Of a DNA stretch of 64,000 bases, positions 60,181 through 64,000 are shown one piece after another; position 1 is the first letter of the stretch; every line of letters starts with the position of its first letter. The stretch is from Tamaricihabitans halophyticus (lineage in GTDB: Bacteria > Actinomycetota > Actinomycetes > Mycobacteriales > Pseudonocardiaceae), in assembly GCF_004340875.1 (NCBI RefSeq), contig NZ_SLXQ01000001.1:930001-994000 (forward strand), in the 5' to 3' direction. The position numbers were made by a program, and so were the translations under genes. Below the pieces are notes generated by a model. That model saw only the letters and a program-made list of their open reading frames with translations, ran no database searches and was not told the origin of the DNA.

Positions 60181-60248
60181 CGCTAACCTTAAAGAACGCG
60201 GTTACTGTGCGCGCACGTCACCGCAAGATTCCTCCAGAACACGGTCAC
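60181..60248 (+). repeat. Two divergent copies of the intergenic repeat
   Basis: 60181-60205 pairs with the inverted copy at 55078-55102, and 60222-60248 is a second, more diverged copy (about 20 of 27 bases match copy 1). They lie between convergent dprE2 and the membrane protein gene. Confidence 0.45.
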
Positions 60249-60257
60249 TGGGTGTGC

Positions 60258-60941
60258 TCAGCGGTGAAACCTGGCTGTCGCGGCCGGGCTGAACAGCACA
60301 CCGACCGTGCCGATGACCAGCAGGATGTTCAGCAGGGCAAGCACCGTGCTCGCCGTGCTGGTGGGCAGCGCACCGAACACCACGGGGACGAGCAGTAACA
60401 CCCAGGCCGCGCCTGCCCCGGCGAGCAGGATCCGTGCCCAGTTGCGTCCGCGATACGCGAGTAACAACAGCACCAGCCAACCGATGGCCAGCGCCCCGGC
60501 TACGGACAGCGCGACGGTCATCACCGTGCGCACGATCTCCGCTAGTTCGGCCCTACTGACGAACTCGCCGTTACTCACCAGCTCGGCCTGCACCTGTACG
60601 AGCTGAGCATTGTCGATCGACAACCAGGCCACAACGAACACCAGCAGCCCGACGATCGGCGAAAGCACCCCTAGAACCACCGCGAGCCGCGTCGGCAGCG
60701 GCGCCCGCATGGCACCATCGGCCGGCTCCGCCGGGTCCTCGGCCGGCTCCGCCGGAGACTCCGCAGGCTCCTCCTCCGGGGACTCCGTCGCATCGGCCGG
60801 ATCTTCCTGATCCAGCGTGACGTCCGGGGATTCGTCGCCCGTCGACGGGGCGAGCGCATCCGACATTTCCGTGTCGGAGTTCGCCGTATCGTCGGCTACC
60901 GCTGTGTCCTCGGCTTCGGACTTCGCTGCATCATCGGACAT
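60258..60941 (-). CDS. Membrane protein with acidic disordered N-terminus
   Basis: 227 residues from ATG 60941. The first 80 residues are Asp/Glu/Pro/Ala repeats (EEEPAESPAEPAEDPAEP). Four hydrophobic segments follow (LAVVLGVLSPIVGLLVFVVA, TVALSVAGALAIGWLVLLLL, two more). No domain recognised. It is divergent from the helicase gene by 197 bp. Confidence 0.7.
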   Translation of the reverse strand: MSDDAAKSEAEDTAVADDTANSDTEMSDALAPSTGDESPDVTLDQEDPADATESPEEEPAESPAEPAEDPAEPADGAMRAPLPTRLAVVLGVLSPIVGLLVFVVAWLSIDNAQLVQVQAELVSNGEFVSRAELAEIVRTVMTVALSVAGALAIGWLVLLLLAYRGRNWARILLAGAGAAWVLLLVPVVFGALPTSTASTVLALLNILLVIGTVGVLFSPAATARFHR

Positions 60942-61138
60942 CACTGCTTCTGGGCCGGCGGCCCTAGACCTCCTCGCGTCTGCTGCTTCCGACGGTCATG
61001 CTGCCAGTCAGCACCGACGAACGCAGAACTACCCGACCGTCGGCGAACCAACACCAGGTCATCCTGCTCAGCAGCCGGATTGGTGCCGGATAGTGTAGGA
61101 AGCGAACACCCGTCGTACACCCTGAGCGAGGCGAGAAC

Positions 61139-63643
61139 ATGCTGGCCGATGCGCTGCCGGAAAGCGCCGACCCGGATGCCCTGTTCACCGCCTTCGCGGA
61201 ACGCGCCGCCGAGAACGGCCTCGAACTGTATCCAGCGCAGGAAGAAGCGCTGATCGAGATCGTCTCCGGCGCGAACGTGATCCTGTCCACACCAACCGGG
61301 TCGGGGAAGAGCCTGGTCGCGGCCGGCGCGCATTTCACCGCGCTGGCGCACGGTATGCGTTCTTACTACACCGCGCCGATCAAGGCGCTCGTCTCGGAGA
61401 AGTTCTTCGCGCTGATCGACGAGTTCGGCGCTGACCGGGTCGGCATGCTCACCGGTGATTCCAGTGTGAACCCGGATGCGCCGATCATCTGCTGCACCGC
61501 GGAGATCCTGGCGAATATCGCCCTGCGACACGGTGCAGCGGCCGAGGTCGGGCAGGTGGTGATGGACGAGTTCCACTTCTATGCCGAACCGGACCGGGGC
61601 TGGGCGTGGCAGGTGCCGTTGCTCGAACTGCCGAACACCCAGTTCGTACTGATGTCCGCGACACTCGGCGATATGTCCTTCTTCGAAAAGGACCTCACCG
61701 CGCGCACCGGCAGGGCCACCGCGGTGGTCACCTCGGCACAGCGCCCGGTGCCGCTCACCTACCGCTACGCGCTGACGCCGCTGCACGAGACGATCGAGGA
61801 ACTGCTCGGCGCCCGACAGGAACCGGTCTATGTCGTGCATTTCGCGCAGGCGGCGGCGGTCGAGCGGGCGCAGGCGCTGATGAGCATCAACGTGTGCACC
61901 CGCGCGGAGAAGGCCGCGATCGCCGAGCTGATCGGAGACTTCCGGTTCGCCGCGGGTTTCGGCAAGGCACTGTCCAGGATGGTCCGGCACGGCATCGGTG
62001 TGCATCACGCCGGGATGTTGCCGAAGTACCGCAGGCTCGTCGAACAGCTCGCCCAAGCCGGGCTACTGAAGATCATCTGCGGTACGGACACCCTCGGCGT
62101 GGGCATCAACGTTCCGATTAGGACTGTCGTGTTCACCGGACTCACCAAGTACGACGGCACCAGGGTCCGTCATGTGCGCGCACGGGAGTTCCACCAGGTA
62201 GCCGGCCGCGCGGGCCGCGCCGGGTTCGATACCGATGGCTACGTCGTAGTGCAGGCGCCAGATCACGTCATCGAGAACGCGAAGGCACTGGCCAAGGCTG
62301 GCGACGATCCGAAGAAGAAACGCAAGATCGTCCGCAAGAAGGCCCCGGAAGGCTTCGTGAACTGGACGGAGTCCACCTTCGAACGGCTGATCGGCGCTGA
62401 GCCGGAACCGCTCACGTCCAGTTTCACGGTCAGCAACGCGATGCTGCTGAACGTCATCGCCCGCCCTGGCAACGCCTTCACCGCGATGCGGCGACTACTC
62501 GAGGAGAACCACGAACCACGCGACCGGCAGCGTAAACACATCCTGCGCGCGATCGCGATGTACCGGGCGCTGCGTGCCGCCGGCGTGGTTGAGCAGTTGC
62601 CCGAACCGGACCCGGACGGCCGGATCATCCGGCTCACCGTGGACCTCCAGTTCGATTTCGCGCTGAACCAGCCGCTCGCGCCATTCGCGCTCGCCGCGAT
62701 CGAGCTGCTGGACACGGCCGAACCGAACTACCCGCTGGACGTTGTGTCCATTGTGGAATCCGTAGTGGAGAACCCTCGGCAGATACTGGCCGCACAGCAG
62801 GACAAGGCGCGTGGCGAGGCGATCGCGGCCATGAAGGCCGAGGGCATGGACTACGAAGAGCGGATGACGCTGATCGAGGATGTGACCTACCCGAAGCCAC
62901 TCGACGAGCTGCTTGACGCGGCGTACGAAACCTACCGGCAGGGGCACCCGTGGGTGTCCGACTACCAGCCGGCGCCGAAGTCCGTGGTCCGCGATATGTA
63001 CGAACGCGCGATGAACTTCGTCGAGTTCGTCGGCTACTACGGCGTCGCTCGCTCCGAAGGCTTGGTACTGCGGTATCTCGCCGACGTGTACGACACCTTG
63101 CGGCACACCGTCCCAGTGGACGCCAAAACCACGGAGCTGCAGGACCTCATCGAATGGCTCGGTGAACTCGTCCGCCAGGTCGACTCCAGCCTGCTCGACG
63201 AATGGGAGGCGCTGCGGCACCCGGGCGAGGCGCAGCCGAGCACCCGGCCGGTGGAGCGCGGACCGGAACCGGTCACCCGCAACGAGCGAGCCTTCCGAGT
63301 GCTGGTGCGCAACGAACTGTTTCGCCGGGTGGAACTCGCGGCACGGCGGAACTACACCGTGCTCGGCGAGCTCTCCGGCGGCTGGACCTCGGCCGACTGG
63401 GAATCGGCGATCGAGCCGTACTTCGACCTGCACGACGAGATCGGTACCGGCCCGGACGCGCGCGGGCCGGCGTTGTTGATGATCGACAAGGACGAGCAGG
63501 TCTGGCGGGTGCGGCAGATCTTCGCCGACCCGCAAGGAGATCACGACTGGGGCATCAGCGCCGAGGTGGACCTCCCCGCCTCGGACGAGGCAGGTGAAGC
63601 CGTACTGCGGATCACCGACGTGGGCGAGCTACGGTCGTTCTGA
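61139..63643 (+). CDS. DUF3516 family Ski2/Mtr4-like RNA helicase
   Basis: 834 residues. Superfamily 2: Walker A STPTGSGKS (50-58), DEFH box at 143-146, MSATLGD, and motif VI QVAGRAGRAGFD. The C-terminal about 330 residues are the DUF3516 domain found in actinobacteria. It probably unwinds RNA or is a ribosome/degradosome-linked helicase; the substrate is not known. The stop overlaps the convergent TRAP gene by 15 bp. Confidence 0.9.
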   Translation: MLADALPESADPDALFTAFAERAAENGLELYPAQEEALIEIVSGANVILSTPTGSGKSLVAAGAHFTALAHGMRSYYTAPIKALVSEKFFALIDEFGADRVGMLTGDSSVNPDAPIICCTAEILANIALRHGAAAEVGQVVMDEFHFYAEPDRGWAWQVPLLELPNTQFVLMSATLGDMSFFEKDLTARTGRATAVVTSAQRPVPLTYRYALTPLHETIEELLGARQEPVYVVHFAQAAAVERAQALMSINVCTRAEKAAIAELIGDFRFAAGFGKALSRMVRHGIGVHHAGMLPKYRRLVEQLAQAGLLKIICGTDTLGVGINVPIRTVVFTGLTKYDGTRVRHVRAREFHQVAGRAGRAGFDTDGYVVVQAPDHVIENAKALAKAGDDPKKKRKIVRKKAPEGFVNWTESTFERLIGAEPEPLTSSFTVSNAMLLNVIARPGNAFTAMRRLLEENHEPRDRQRKHILRAIAMYRALRAAGVVEQLPEPDPDGRIIRLTVDLQFDFALNQPLAPFALAAIELLDTAEPNYPLDVVSIVESVVENPRQILAAQQDKARGEAIAAMKAEGMDYEERMTLIEDVTYPKPLDELLDAAYETYRQGHPWVSDYQPAPKSVVRDMYERAMNFVEFVGYYGVARSEGLVLRYLADVYDTLRHTVPVDAKTTELQDLIEWLGELVRQVDSSLLDEWEALRHPGEAQPSTRPVERGPEPVTRNERAFRVLVRNELFRRVELAARRNYTVLGELSGGWTSADWESAIEPYFDLHDEIGTGPDARGPALLMIDKDEQVWRVRQIFADPQGDHDWGISAEVDLPASDEAGEAVLRITDVGELRSF

Positions 63644-64000
63644 GCTAACCGGCTCCGGGTCCACGTCCTGGGCAACCGGTTCGGGCAGCGGCGGGGCGAG
63701 GCGGGTAACCGCCGCCACCACGATCCCCGCGGCGAGACCAAGCAAGCTACTGGTTGTCTCCGGCGCGAGCATGGCGAATCCGGCGAGACCGCCAAGCAGT
63801 CGAGCAACCCAGTGCATCCGGCGGCCAACACCAACCAGCCAGCCCTCGAAGGAGCAGGCCATCAGCCATACGCCGAGGATGGCCATCCCGAAGGCGAACA
63901 CGACCTCGCCGAACCCGCCCTGCCCGACAAGCACCGGATTGAGCGCGAAACAGAACGGGATGACGTACTTGACCATGCCGAACCGCATGGCCGTCAGGCT
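63629..64000 (-). CDS. TRAP transporter fused permease, C-terminal end
   Basis: The frame is open past the window edge; only the C-terminal about 123 residues are seen. MRFGMVKYVIPFCFALNPVL is the ending signature of TAXI-type fused TRAP permeases, followed by 3-4 TM helices and a Pro/Glu tail. It imports an organic acid with Na+ or H+. The rest is outside the window. Confidence 0.75.
   Translation of the reverse strand, partial: SLTAMRFGMVKYVIPFCFALNPVLVGQGGFGEVVFAFGMAILGVWLMACSFEGWLVGVGRRMHWVARLLGGLAGFAMLAPETTSSLLGLAAGIVVAAVTRLAPPLPEPVAQDVDPEPVSSERP

Noticed and set aside
1-64000. CRISPR array or insertion sequence
   Set aside because: No regularly spaced repeats with unique spacers and no transposase motifs were seen by reading.

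Overview
The window is high-GC actinobacterial chromosome. GTG and TTG starts, many 4-bp ATGA/GTGA start-stop overlaps and a complete arabinogalactan locus (Wzm/Wzt, GlfT1, GlfT2, GtrA, DprE1, DprE2) point to an arabinogalactan-walled actinomycete. A Pseudonocardiaceae-type organism fits best, because the gene order partly matches mycobacterial Rv3777-Rv3791 while the accessory genes are actinomycete-like. The family placement is inference.

Layout. 1-16.4 kb is ordinary chromosome: the end of a lactate-utilisation operon (lutB-lutC), a PIG-L deacetylase, an acyl-CoA ligase, a bifunctional-nuclease-family protein, an XRE / HEXXH-type peptidase / MAB_1171c-type membrane-protein trio, a MarR-controlled ABC exporter, a DUF885 peptidase, prephenate dehydrogenase, an M20 amidohydrolase, tadA with its partner gene, and a sigma factor. 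17.2-34.7 kb is an integrated actinomycete integrative and conjugative element (AICE) in a tRNA-Ser(CGA) gene. It is bounded by a 57-bp direct repeat and carries integrase, excisionase, a replication block (DUF3987-like ATPase, polynucleotide-kinase-like P-loop protein, Prim-Pol), an iteron-like array, an FtsK/TraB translocase, small membrane and zinc-ribbon proteins, an SsgA-like protein, a Nudix hydrolase, two XRE regulators and an epimerase. 34.8-47.1 kb is a mixed region with two further tRNA-Ser genes (GGA, UGA), secreted hydrolases (nuclease, 5'-nucleotidase, M28 peptidase), a LysE exporter, an ECF41-type sigma factor, a nitrilase and a decayed AraC gene. 47.2-60.2 kb is the cell-wall region: quinone oxidoreductase, Rv3778c-like protein, proteasome activator Bpa, moaC, a pyruvyl-transferase-like protein, and the galactan export/polymerisation and DprE1/DprE2 genes. 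60.2-64 kb holds a membrane protein, a DUF3516 helicase and the end of a TRAP permease.

How the genes work together. DprE1/DprE2 make the decaprenyl-phosphoryl-arabinose donor. GlfT1 and GlfT2 build the lipid-linked galactan that Wzm/Wzt should export. In the AICE, Int/Xis move the element in and out of the tRNA gene, Prim-Pol and its partners replicate it, and TraB moves double-stranded DNA between hyphae or cells with the help of the small membrane proteins. The most unusual features are the iteron array overlapping the stop codon of the replication ATPase gene, the tRNA terminator rebuilt at both ends of the element, the XRE-Nudix fusion beside an epimerase, and the HTH/peptidase/membrane trio.
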